Positions 18,472-27,339 of a stretch of DNA of 64,000 nucleotides are shown in pieces. Position numbers and translations under genes: made by a program. The notes under the pieces were generated by a model. That model was not told the DNA's origin, searched no databases, and worked only from the letters and a program-made list of their open reading frames with translations. Source of the DNA: OLB9 sp041392785. Its GTDB lineage: Bacteria; Bacteroidota; Bacteroidia; Chitinophagales; Saprospiraceae. The DNA lies in contig JAWKLK010000008.1 in assembly GCA_041392785.1 (NCBI GenBank), positions 203,300 through 267,299 on the forward strand. The letters are read 5' to 3'. Numbering within the stretch: the stretch's first letter is position 1; every line of letters begins with the position of its first letter.

Positions 18472-18481
18472 CAAACGTTTG
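18472..18481. promoter_or_regulatory. LacI-type operator candidate CAAACGTTTG overlapping the rightward -33 box
   Basis: A perfect 10-bp palindrome whose right arm is the TTTG -33 element of the rightward promoter. The 20 bases starting at 18471 (ACAAACGTTTGCATAAATGA) recur exactly at 42079-42098. The rest of 18280-18470 is A/T-rich with no gene or other motif I can support. Confidence 0.65.
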
Positions 18482-18509
18482 CATAAATGAAAAACATCCT
18501 TTACTTTTG
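18478..18509 (+). promoter_or_regulatory. Rightward promoter of hub 1 (TTTG-N20-TACTTTTG)
   Basis: TTTG at 18478-18481 and TACTTTTG at 18502-18509, 20 bases apart. The -7 box lies downstream of the first in-frame ATG at 18487, which therefore cannot be the TBDR start; the ATG at 18529 is used instead. Confidence 0.7.
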
Positions 18510-18528
18510 CAGTAGTAATAATGTCATC

Positions 18529-21411
18529 ATGCGTATTAGTAGTTTTATATCTTTTGTAATAGGCATAGTTCTTTTTACCCTAAATAGAACTGATGTAAAG
18601 GCACAATCAATGATTTTGCAAGGCAGTATTTTTGATAAGGGAAATAATGAGTCACTTATAGGCGCTACCATTTATATTTCAGAACTACAAAAAGGAGAAG
18701 TGACTGATTTGGATGGTCATTATGTATTTCAATCCATAAAACCTGGCAATTATACTCTTATTACCAGCTATGTAGGGTACATTACCGATACACTTCAAGT
18801 ATCTATCTCTTCTGAGATAGTAAACAAAGATATTTTTCTTAATATTGAAAGCAAGGTATTAAATGAGGTGACCATTTCAGCGCAAGCAGAAGGTCAGATA
18901 GCAGCTGTAAATAGACAGATTTCTGATGAAAATATAAAAAACGTTGTCTCTGCAAAAAGAATTCAAGAAGTTCCTGATGCAAATGCAGCAGAAACATTAG
19001 GAAGACTTTCAGGCGTATCTCTAGTGAGATCTGGTGGAGAAGGCAGTAAAGTCTCAATACGTGGTCTTGCCCCTGTTTTTAATAAAATCCAAGTGGAGGG
19101 TATCAAAATGGCTTCCACTGGGGAGGAAGATAGAAGTACAGATTTGAGTATGATTTCTCCATATATGCTGGAAGGTATAGAATTGGCTAAAGCAGCTATG
19201 CCTGAAAATGAAGCTGATGCCATAGGAGGAAGTGTAAATTTTGTCTTAAGATCAGCTCCTGATCAAAAAACATTTGATGCATTACTACAAACAGGATATG
19301 CCAACTATAAAAACAGATTTGAAAATCAGAAGATTGTCTTAGGTGGTAGTCAGCGCTTCTTTAACAAGAAATTTGGAATTTTTGCACAGATAGATTTAGA
19401 TCAAAGAGATAGAAGCTCTAATGCTGTGAATGTAGGATATATCAATAGGACAAATCTACCTGATAGCTTTCCTATCTCAATGGGATCTATGGCACTCAGG
19501 GATGTAGATTTGTATGTCAAGAGAGGTGGTGCATCTATTGTCATGGATTATAAATTGAAAAATGGCTCCATACGCTTTTCAAATTTTGGAAGCGTGATTC
19601 AAAAAGACGAAATAAATCAGTATGAGACATTCAATCCTTTCTTCAATACACATACATATGGTTTAAGCCAAACCGAAAATAAACTTCAGGTCTTTAATAA
19701 TGCACTTCGTTTAGATAAAAAAATTGGGCTATTTGATGTAGATTTAGGTTTGACATATGCTTACTCAAAAAATAATACACCAGATAGTAAGAACTTCTAC
19801 GCCACTGAATCCAATGCCTTTACTCCAGCAGGAACGCTAGCAAATAATCCCGATACTTTACTTGCCAATACCAGAAATATTCTTTCAAAAGGCATAGTAC
19901 AACAGGTAGATAAATCACAATCACTGACTAAAGAATCAGAAAAAGGTGCGTTCATTAACATCACATATCCAATGTCGATCGCTAAAGGCCTTCATCTCAA
20001 ACTAAAAATTGGGGCAAAATATAAAATATTAGAAAAAGATTTTGATATAAACTATCAGAAGATTCCTGTGGCTCAATCAGGACATGGATCCACATTTGTA
20101 AAAAAAGCAATACAAACATTAGATTTTATTGGAACAACCGTATCTCCTGATGCTACAATTTTACCATATGATATTTTTACAGTGCCAAATAGCGATTCAA
20201 AGTTTGATAATAACAGATACTCACTTCAGAACAAGCCAGATTTAGATCGAGTGAATGATTTTCTTAGCACTGCAGAACCCTTCTACTTTATCGATTATGC
20301 GCCATCTACCAAAGATGATTATAAAGGAGAAGAAAAATACAAAGCTGGTTACATCCAGCCTGTATTCAGTATTGGTAAATCTCTGATGTTTATTCCTGGC
20401 ATGCGCTATGAAAAAGTCAATACAGCATACCAAGGTGTAAGAGGAAATAATACTATTCAGAACTGGGATGCTGGATATGCACATTCAGATACGACGATTT
20501 ATAATGAAAATGCATTTTTGCTTCCAATGATTCATCTAAGATATAAAATGAATTCATGGTCTGATATAAGGATGGCATATACGCATACATTAGCCAGACC
20601 AAATTTTTCAGTAATCATACCCAAATGGGATATTGGGCTTAATGCTGTAAATTGGAATGACCCATTTTTAATTCCATCTTTAGCTAAGAACGTAGATATC
20701 TATTATTCAATATATACAAACAAAATCGGTTTGTTGACGGCTGGCGGCTTTTATAAGTCAATAGAAAATTTGATCTACAATAGTGGCAATACAGTGATCG
20801 ATTCTTTAGACATTATTAAAAATGGATTTCCAACAAATTTAATAGGTACAACGATATCAAAAATTGTCAATAATTCTTCGCCTGCTACTATTTATGGATT
20901 TGAATTGGAATGGCAAACTAGATTTTGGTATTTAAATAATTTTCTCAGCAAATTCATACTGAACATTAATTACACACAAACATTCTCAAAGGTGTCATAT
21001 GACAGGACAGTATTGAAACAAGTCTTCACCCAGGAACCACCTTATGTTAAACTTGAAGAAGAAGTGTCCCCCTACTCAGAACGATTACTTTTTCAACCAA
21101 CAAACATATTCAACTTTACCATTGGGTTTGAAGATAAGGGATGGGCATCAAGATTGTCATTTTTATATCAAAACGATATCTTTTCTACTCCAAATTTCTT
21201 CTCTCAATTGCGTGGCGCCACAGCAGCATATTATAGATTTGATTTCAATATCAGTAAGAAATTGCCTTGGAAAGGGTTTGAAATTTTGGCAAATGTCAAT
21301 AATATAAATTCTGCATTTGAGAAAGACGAATTAATTTCGAATGGAAGTATAATTAAACAACAATTTTATGGTATGACCGCCGATTTGGGCATCAGATATA
21401 GATTAAAATAA
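18529..21411 (+). CDS. TonB-dependent receptor with carboxypeptidase-like N-terminal domain (TBDR 1)
   Basis: 960 residues from the ATG at 18529 (MRISSFISF, signal peptide to VKAQ). An N-terminal CarboxypepD_reg-like beta-sandwich (about 30-110; GSIFDKGNNESLIGATIYIS, DLDGHYVFQSIKPGNYTL) precedes the plug (RIQEVPDANAAETLGRL, SGVSLVRSGGEGSKVSIRGL) and the 22-strand barrel ending in LGIRYRLK. The PDANAAE plug signature belongs to the TBDR class seen in SusD-independent oligosaccharide loci rather than the SusC class. No susD follows; the next gene, 18 bases downstream, encodes a T9SS beta-helix protein. Role: active outer-membrane import of oligosaccharides. Confidence 0.9.
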   Translation: MRISSFISFVIGIVLFTLNRTDVKAQSMILQGSIFDKGNNESLIGATIYISELQKGEVTDLDGHYVFQSIKPGNYTLITSYVGYITDTLQVSISSEIVNKDIFLNIESKVLNEVTISAQAEGQIAAVNRQISDENIKNVVSAKRIQEVPDANAAETLGRLSGVSLVRSGGEGSKVSIRGLAPVFNKIQVEGIKMASTGEEDRSTDLSMISPYMLEGIELAKAAMPENEADAIGGSVNFVLRSAPDQKTFDALLQTGYANYKNRFENQKIVLGGSQRFFNKKFGIFAQIDLDQRDRSSNAVNVGYINRTNLPDSFPISMGSMALRDVDLYVKRGGASIVMDYKLKNGSIRFSNFGSVIQKDEINQYETFNPFFNTHTYGLSQTENKLQVFNNALRLDKKIGLFDVDLGLTYAYSKNNTPDSKNFYATESNAFTPAGTLANNPDTLLANTRNILSKGIVQQVDKSQSLTKESEKGAFINITYPMSIAKGLHLKLKIGAKYKILEKDFDINYQKIPVAQSGHGSTFVKKAIQTLDFIGTTVSPDATILPYDIFTVPNSDSKFDNNRYSLQNKPDLDRVNDFLSTAEPFYFIDYAPSTKDDYKGEEKYKAGYIQPVFSIGKSLMFIPGMRYEKVNTAYQGVRGNNTIQNWDAGYAHSDTTIYNENAFLLPMIHLRYKMNSWSDIRMAYTHTLARPNFSVIIPKWDIGLNAVNWNDPFLIPSLAKNVDIYYSIYTNKIGLLTAGGFYKSIENLIYNSGNTVIDSLDIIKNGFPTNLIGTTISKIVNNSSPATIYGFELEWQTRFWYLNNFLSKFILNINYTQTFSKVSYDRTVLKQVFTQEPPYVKLEEEVSPYSERLLFQPTNIFNFTIGFEDKGWASRLSFLYQNDIFSTPNFFSQLRGATAAYYRFDFNISKKLPWKGFEILANVNNINSAFEKDELISNGSIIKQQFYGMTADLGIRYRLK

Positions 21412-21429
21412 ATAAAAAATTTGTATAAA

Positions 21430-23076
21430 ATGAAACTCTTCACCTCTTCAATTTGGCTAACAGCCACATTTATTTTTACTCAAAGTATATTATTCGCACA
21501 AATGCGCGATACCGTGGATGTACCTACGACTATAAACGGAAGCCCATTTGGAGCGATAAACAAGTTCATCATTGGTGACACTACATCTACAGGAGAAAGA
21601 AATAATCCAAATCGAGTCTATCGTCTCAAAAGTAACTCCATTTATTTTTTAGATGGAATATTTTTTGCAGACTTTGATTTAAATCTCATTGGTGAAACAC
21701 CCGAAGATGGTAAAAAACCACCAATTATAGCTTCTACCGCAGGTTCGGATGGAACGATACAACTGATCCAATTCAAATTTTTTGAAAATGCAACAATCAA
21801 AAATGTCATTTGTCAAATGACGCCACCTTCAGGCAACGGAGAATCTAATGCAGCATTTTTCCTTTCCGGTCAAAAGAAAAATTATGAATTCGACAATGTT
21901 AGAATTGAATGGGGTCTTTGGACAGGTATCACCACAGAAGTTCCTGTCAATAAAGTAGTGATAAAAAATTGTTACTTCCGAAATCTAGAGCATAAAACTG
22001 ATATATGGAACGGAAGAGGCATGAATACGTACCAACAAAACCCAGCAGATACTGTCATAATGCAAAACAATACCTTTTTTAATCTAAATTCCTTTGTATT
22101 CGCTGCAGATGTGTCTACCATCCCACCAAAATATTTGTATTTTGACCATAATACTATTGTCAATACAATGAAGTTTCCAATACACTCTTTTTGGTTGCCA
22201 AATGCGACTGTGACCAACAATATTTTCTTTAATGCTCATAGTTATGGCGAAAATAGTTCTGATATAGTAGGTCAAGATCCACAAAAATTGTTGTATGGAA
22301 TAATTAATATCGATAAAATTCCAAATGCTTTAAAGACATATTATCAAATAAAAGAAGAAGATAGAAAATACCTTGTAGCAAATAATGTCTTCTATTACGA
22401 GCCTGAAGTAAAAGCCTATTGGAATAGCTTTTCCCTCCCTGAAAATCCTTTTATGAATTCCAGAAATGTCTCAATGTTTGGTGATGATGCCACATATCCG
22501 TACTTGACGGTCCAAAATACGATTGAAGAAAATCCTATGTTTGTAGAACCAGGAGCGGGCAGAAATGCCATGATAACTTGGATGTCCAATAGAAGAAATC
22601 TACAAGACAACAACTATTGGGGATGGGATCCTGACCAAAACAAATTTGAAGTGCAGTGGCCTTTCCCAGAAGATCTATCTTTCACCAATGAAAAAATAAA
22701 AACAGCTGCTAATGGTGGATTTCCAGTAGGGGATTTGAACTGGTGGAAGGCAGAAAAAGAGCTTTGGGAAGCATGGAAATTAACTGGATCAAGTGATTTC
22801 GCTCAGAATCTTATTAGCGATTTGCGAATTACACCAAACCCAAGTACCGATAAGTTACAGATTCAATTTTATTTAGAGTCAAATTCTGACATCGACATTG
22901 AATTTTATAAAACAGATCTTTCATCCTTGAGCAATTACTCAAGCATGAGCGGTAAGCAAGGATTGAACCTAGTTGATATAAATCTTTCGGATGTAGGAAT
23001 AACTCAAAATGGTGTTTATTTTTTGGTTATTAAATCAGGGAATTATATGGTCACAAAAAAAATTGTAAAAATTTGA
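21430..23076 (+). CDS. T9SS-sorted beta-helix protein paired with TBDR 1
   Basis: 548 residues from the ATG at 21430 (signal peptide MKLFTSSIW to LFAQ). The body has short parallel-beta-helix turns (IKNCYFRNLEHKTDIWNGRG, MQNNTFFNLNSF, YFDHNTIVNTM, VTNNIFFNA) and a conserved end block WPFPEDLSF...FPVGDLNWWKAEKELW, followed by a type A T9SS C-terminal domain (about 470-548; TPNPSTDKLQIQF). It is clearly paralogous to the protein at 37556-39196, which also directly follows a TBDR. No catalytic motif is evident. In this locus it occupies the place normally held by SusD, so a surface glycan-binding or lyase role is proposed. Confidence 0.75.
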   Translation: MKLFTSSIWLTATFIFTQSILFAQMRDTVDVPTTINGSPFGAINKFIIGDTTSTGERNNPNRVYRLKSNSIYFLDGIFFADFDLNLIGETPEDGKKPPIIASTAGSDGTIQLIQFKFFENATIKNVICQMTPPSGNGESNAAFFLSGQKKNYEFDNVRIEWGLWTGITTEVPVNKVVIKNCYFRNLEHKTDIWNGRGMNTYQQNPADTVIMQNNTFFNLNSFVFAADVSTIPPKYLYFDHNTIVNTMKFPIHSFWLPNATVTNNIFFNAHSYGENSSDIVGQDPQKLLYGIINIDKIPNALKTYYQIKEEDRKYLVANNVFYYEPEVKAYWNSFSLPENPFMNSRNVSMFGDDATYPYLTVQNTIEENPMFVEPGAGRNAMITWMSNRRNLQDNNYWGWDPDQNKFEVQWPFPEDLSFTNEKIKTAANGGFPVGDLNWWKAEKELWEAWKLTGSSDFAQNLISDLRITPNPSTDKLQIQFYLESNSDIDIEFYKTDLSSLSNYSSMSGKQGLNLVDINLSDVGITQNGVYFLVIKSGNYMVTKKIVKI

Positions 23077-23120
23077 TACCATCTGAGATATCTTTTTTAG
23101 TCTAAAATAATAATAGTCAG

Positions 23121-25544
23121 GTGCGACAATTTTACTTGAGTTGGATGCTTTTGTGGTTTGTATCTCTGAACACTTTTAGTCAGGAATCTACCGCAAAAGT
23201 AAACCAACAAGGAAAAGATATTTCATCGCTTAAGCATACGTGGAGAGCAAAATGGATCACCCATCCTACAGCCAATGTCTTAGATTATAATGTATTTCTA
23301 TATAGGAGATCATTTCTACTTGATACTCTTCCAGAATCATTTATTATTTACCTTTCTGCTGACAATAAATATAGCCTTTTCATAAATGGCAAAAGAATTT
23401 TGGATGGTCCAGCAAAAAGTGATTTAAACCACTGGAATTATGATACGATTGACTTAGCAAAATACCTTAAAAAAGGTGAAAATATCATTGGTGTACAGGT
23501 TACAAACTTTGGGATTTATAGACACGCCGCACAGGTTACCTTCCAAACAGCATTCATTCTACAAGGACATGAAACAAATCCTGTAAATATTGACACAAAT
23601 ATTGAAAACCAATGGATCGTTACTTGTGACAAAGCATATTCCTATACACCTTTTGTATCTGATTCAGTAGGTGGATATTATGCAGCTGGTCCGGGAGACG
23701 TGTTCAATGCAAAACTCCATCCTTGGCAGTGGAATGAAGAAGGTTATCAGACAGATTCAACATGGCTTAATCCAAAAGCTGCGATGGTAGAATTTGCAGT
23801 TGGCAGAGGATTTTTATATGGCAGTACATGGTTTTTAGTTCCTAGAAGCATTCCTTTCTTGGAAGAGAAAACCGAAAGAAATTTCAAAGTCATTCGGACG
23901 GTCGGAAATCTTGAAGAAACAAAAGAAAGAAATCACGTAAGATGGACAATACCAAAAAACACCAAAACTACGATCCTTTTTGACAACAATGTGCACACCA
24001 TCGGATTCCCAGAATTGTGGTACAGTGCAGGTAAAGGCTCAAAAATCAAGATCACCTACTCTGAAGCCTTATTTTATCGAACATCTACCTCCTATTCTGC
24101 ACATGGTGGATTTAAAAAAGGTCACAGAAACGAAAATTGGGATGAAAAAGAAATCAGAGGATACTATGACATAATTTACCCGGATGGTGGGGAAGGAAGA
24201 GTTTTCAGACCACAAGCTATGAGAACTTTCAGATTTATTCAGCTTGACATCACCACAGAAGATGAAGATGTGATTATCGAGGATTTTTACAATGTTTTCA
24301 CTGCATATCCTTTTAAAAAAACAAATAATTTTGAATGCGATAATGTAGAATTCATACAAATTCTAGAGATGGCTTGGCGTACACTTCGTAACTCTTCAAC
24401 AGATAATTTTATTGACCCATACTACGAACAACTTCAATACATCGGTGATAGCAGAATCGAATCATTGGTTTCTATCTACAGTACCAATGATGATAGGCTG
24501 ATGAAAAATGCTATAAATCAGTTTGATCAATCTAGGCTCAATATTGGTCTCACTTGTAGTAGATATCCTTCGTACATCGTACAAATTATTCCTACCTATT
24601 CACTTCTTTGGATCGGAATGGTGCATGACTTTTATATGTATAGGGATGATATAAATTTTGTCCGTCAGCAAATTCCGGGAATTCTCAGTATATTATCTTA
24701 TTTTGAATCAAAAATAGACGATACTGGTATGTTAGCGAACCTTGAATGGTGGAATTTTACGGATTGGGCAAAAGGATTTGATAATGGAATTCCACCAGGT
24801 ACTGATGATGGACATTCTGCTAATGTGACATTACAATTCGTACTAGCTATTCAAAATGCTATTCCAATTCTAGAAAAATTTGGTTATACAAAAGAAGTTG
24901 AGAAATATAAAAATATAGAACAAAGGCTACAGGCAGCAGTATTAAAACATTGTTATAATCCAATTCGAAAATTGATAGCAGAAAGACCTGAAAAGGATAT
25001 TTACTCTCAGCATACCAATGTGTTTGCTATTTTGACAAATACCATTGAAAATGACAAAGATGCAATACAAAAAATTATGACAGACACAACACTTATCCAA
25101 GGAACTATATACTTTAGATTTTACCTAAATAGAGCTTTACAAAAAACAAATAATGGAAATGAATATTTCAACCTATTAAACCCTTGGAAAAACATGCTAA
25201 ATCAAGGTATGACCACATTTGGAGAAACAGACATTGATCCCAGATCTGATTGCCATGCATGGAGCACTTCCCCTTTATTTGAAGCGTATCATACCATTGC
25301 AGGTATTCAACCTCTTGAACCGAGTTTCAGAAAAGTCTTGATAGAACCTAATCTCAATACATTAAAATTTATTAAAACATCATTTACGCTTCCAAATGGA
25401 AAAATTATAAAAATAGATCTGTACAAAGATTTACAAAGTGGATTGCCAAAAGGTACCATAGATATTCCTTCAGATGTTTCAGTACTTTATAGGCAGTCAG
25501 GATGGGAAAAAGTTTTAGAATCAGGCGTAAACCTTATAAATTGA
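23121..25544 (+). CDS. GH78-type alpha-L-rhamnosidase
   Basis: 807 residues with signal peptide. The start is a GTG at 23121; an in-frame ATG at 23145 gives a shorter signal. The N-terminal jelly-roll region opens with WRAKWITHPTA and FLYRRSF, typical of bacterial rhamnosidases. The (alpha/alpha)6 catalytic part carries DPYYEQLQYIGDSRIESL (equivalent to the CP-x-ER-x-GD block with the general acid region), LEWWNFTDWAKGFDNG and DCHAWSTSPLFE. The enzyme should release terminal alpha-L-rhamnose in the periplasm. No T9SS domain is present. Downstream genes encode rhamnose catabolism, in agreement. Confidence 0.85.
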   Translation: MRQFYLSWMLLWFVSLNTFSQESTAKVNQQGKDISSLKHTWRAKWITHPTANVLDYNVFLYRRSFLLDTLPESFIIYLSADNKYSLFINGKRILDGPAKSDLNHWNYDTIDLAKYLKKGENIIGVQVTNFGIYRHAAQVTFQTAFILQGHETNPVNIDTNIENQWIVTCDKAYSYTPFVSDSVGGYYAAGPGDVFNAKLHPWQWNEEGYQTDSTWLNPKAAMVEFAVGRGFLYGSTWFLVPRSIPFLEEKTERNFKVIRTVGNLEETKERNHVRWTIPKNTKTTILFDNNVHTIGFPELWYSAGKGSKIKITYSEALFYRTSTSYSAHGGFKKGHRNENWDEKEIRGYYDIIYPDGGEGRVFRPQAMRTFRFIQLDITTEDEDVIIEDFYNVFTAYPFKKTNNFECDNVEFIQILEMAWRTLRNSSTDNFIDPYYEQLQYIGDSRIESLVSIYSTNDDRLMKNAINQFDQSRLNIGLTCSRYPSYIVQIIPTYSLLWIGMVHDFYMYRDDINFVRQQIPGILSILSYFESKIDDTGMLANLEWWNFTDWAKGFDNGIPPGTDDGHSANVTLQFVLAIQNAIPILEKFGYTKEVEKYKNIEQRLQAAVLKHCYNPIRKLIAERPEKDIYSQHTNVFAILTNTIENDKDAIQKIMTDTTLIQGTIYFRFYLNRALQKTNNGNEYFNLLNPWKNMLNQGMTTFGETDIDPRSDCHAWSTSPLFEAYHTIAGIQPLEPSFRKVLIEPNLNTLKFIKTSFTLPNGKIIKIDLYKDLQSGLPKGTIDIPSDVSVLYRQSGWEKVLESGVNLIN

Positions 25545-25548
25545 CTGA

Positions 25549-27336
25549 ATGATGCTAAAAACAAGAATCGCTTCATCTCTTATTTCAATATTTTTATATT
25601 TTTTTACTTCAAATTCGGTAATAGCTCAAGATGAAAATCAACTCAGAAACTACCAGACCAATCGTGCTATTATTCCATTAAAATTACATGTAGACTACAC
25701 AAAAAATACATACAAAGATTTAGACAATGATGGAGACCCAGATATTTTATACGGAATATTACAAGATGGTAGAAAATGTGCTTGGGTTGATGATAATGAT
25801 AACATGCTGATCACTGATCTTGAAGGCGATTTGATTGATGACTGCTTACTGATAGATATAAACAATGATGGTGACCTAGGTGGACCAATGGATCTGAATA
25901 TCGATTATATTGATCTTGATAAGGATAAGAAAGCAGATATTCAAATTATTGTAGATAATGGAGAAAAAGATTTTCATGATAAATGGATGTCTCATTTTCT
26001 AGTGTTCTTTGATGATGATAAAGATGGAAATTTCAGTTATATCGATTGGGAAAAATTAAAATTTGAAGGCTGGGATCATAGTGGGTTAAGCAATTTTTTT
26101 GCAGATTATCATGGACAGAGTAAAATGTTAAAAGTACATATTACTACCTCTGATATCGCCAATCTTGAATACAACTGGGAAAACCCATTCTTATGGTATG
26201 ATTTAGATAAAGACGGGCTGTCAGAGATGGCTATTCGGGTCATTGACGAACCTAATAAAACTACAAGCCACCATACTTGGGAGTTCACTAAAAAAGCAAC
26301 ATTAATCCAGCAGAGTTGGGACATAGACAATGATTCAGAGCCTGGCAACCCATTGGATTTTGATATGAGTTTGAGATATTCAGGATCCGGGTTTGATTAC
26401 GGTGATCAGATTCATCCACTTCCAGAAAATTACTCATTGAAGGATGCTGATTTTCTATTTCAAGATCCAAGATGGAGACATCTTTCTAAATTTGTTTTCC
26501 CTGATCACAAATCTGTAACAAAACTTACACTTGGTAGAGGAGAATGGAACCAGTGTTGGTTTGTATTTGATGAAGATGATGACTGCCATAGATGGGAACG
26601 AGTAGAGTTTTACGACCCAAAATCACCCTTCAAAGTAGGTGCGAAAAATGGAGGACTGGACCATAATCCACAAGCAGATGTGTCTGGTGATAGAGGAGAA
26701 TGGGATTCAGATTTCTCAGGTAAAGGACAACTTTATTTATCAAAGTTTGATGGTAAAATTCATCTATTTGGTGCAGAAAAGGGTTATTGGCGGATAGATC
26801 AATTTGCTACCTATTTCCAAGGTTGGCAGGGCTGGAGAGGGCCAAATTTGCAGCCAGAAGATTTTGCTAGAGAAGAGCCAAAAAGATTTGCTACTATCCA
26901 ATATTCCGACACAGATCAAAACGGATTTTTTGACCAAATGTCTTTTGACATGGATGGTGATACGCTATTTGAAGATATTATTTCTTTAAGATCCTTAGGA
27001 TTGTCAGACCTTGCTAAGCCTATAATGGTTACTGATTCAAAATATTCAAAAATAAAAGGTCTATTCTATGAGTCAAGTAATTTGCTTTGGAAAAACGCGC
27101 TTGACGGTTTAAAGATTGCAAAAAAATGGAATATTAATACAGAATGGTATGCCATTTTTTTACATCCAAAAAGTTTACAAGAAAAATACAATTATGGATT
27201 TTGGCTCAGCTACTATATTTATAAAGATTTAATGTCGTTTGCAAAAAACAATTCGGCATTGCAAATTGATATTCAAAAAGCTTATTTCAACTCATCTTGG
27301 AAAGATCTTAAATCATTGAATCCTCTAAAACAATAA
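25549..27336 (+). CDS. Exported acidic protein with Asp-rich calcium-loop repeats, unknown function
   Basis: 595 residues, 4 bases after the GH78 gene, with a signal peptide ending SVIAQ. At least eight short loops of the DxDxDG type are visible (DLDNDGDPD, DINNDGDLG, DLDKDKKAD, DDDKDGNFS, DLDKDGLSE, DIDNDSEPG, DTDQNGFFD, DMDGDTLFE), resembling EF-hand, dockerin or thrombospondin-3 calcium loops. There are also Trp/aromatic-rich stretches (YFQGWQGWRGPNLQP, HLFGAEKGYWRIDQF). No T9SS domain or known enzyme motif is recognisable. I do not recognise the family with certainty. Its place between rhamnosidase and rhamnose catabolism suggests a periplasmic glycan-processing or binding role. Confidence 0.6.
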   Translation: MMLKTRIASSLISIFLYFFTSNSVIAQDENQLRNYQTNRAIIPLKLHVDYTKNTYKDLDNDGDPDILYGILQDGRKCAWVDDNDNMLITDLEGDLIDDCLLIDINNDGDLGGPMDLNIDYIDLDKDKKADIQIIVDNGEKDFHDKWMSHFLVFFDDDKDGNFSYIDWEKLKFEGWDHSGLSNFFADYHGQSKMLKVHITTSDIANLEYNWENPFLWYDLDKDGLSEMAIRVIDEPNKTTSHHTWEFTKKATLIQQSWDIDNDSEPGNPLDFDMSLRYSGSGFDYGDQIHPLPENYSLKDADFLFQDPRWRHLSKFVFPDHKSVTKLTLGRGEWNQCWFVFDEDDDCHRWERVEFYDPKSPFKVGAKNGGLDHNPQADVSGDRGEWDSDFSGKGQLYLSKFDGKIHLFGAEKGYWRIDQFATYFQGWQGWRGPNLQPEDFAREEPKRFATIQYSDTDQNGFFDQMSFDMDGDTLFEDIISLRSLGLSDLAKPIMVTDSKYSKIKGLFYESSNLLWKNALDGLKIAKKWNINTEWYAIFLHPKSLQEKYNYGFWLSYYIYKDLMSFAKNNSALQIDIQKAYFNSSWKDLKSLNPLKQ

Positions 27337-27339
27337 CTT

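Noticed and set aside
18487..18528. First in-frame ATG of TBDR 1
   Set aside because: It lies between the -33 and -7 elements, upstream of the expected transcript start; the signal peptide begins at 18529.
18529..21411. SusC call for TBDR 1 and TBDR 2
   Set aside because: No SusD gene follows either one, and the plug has the PDANAAE signature of the non-SusC class.
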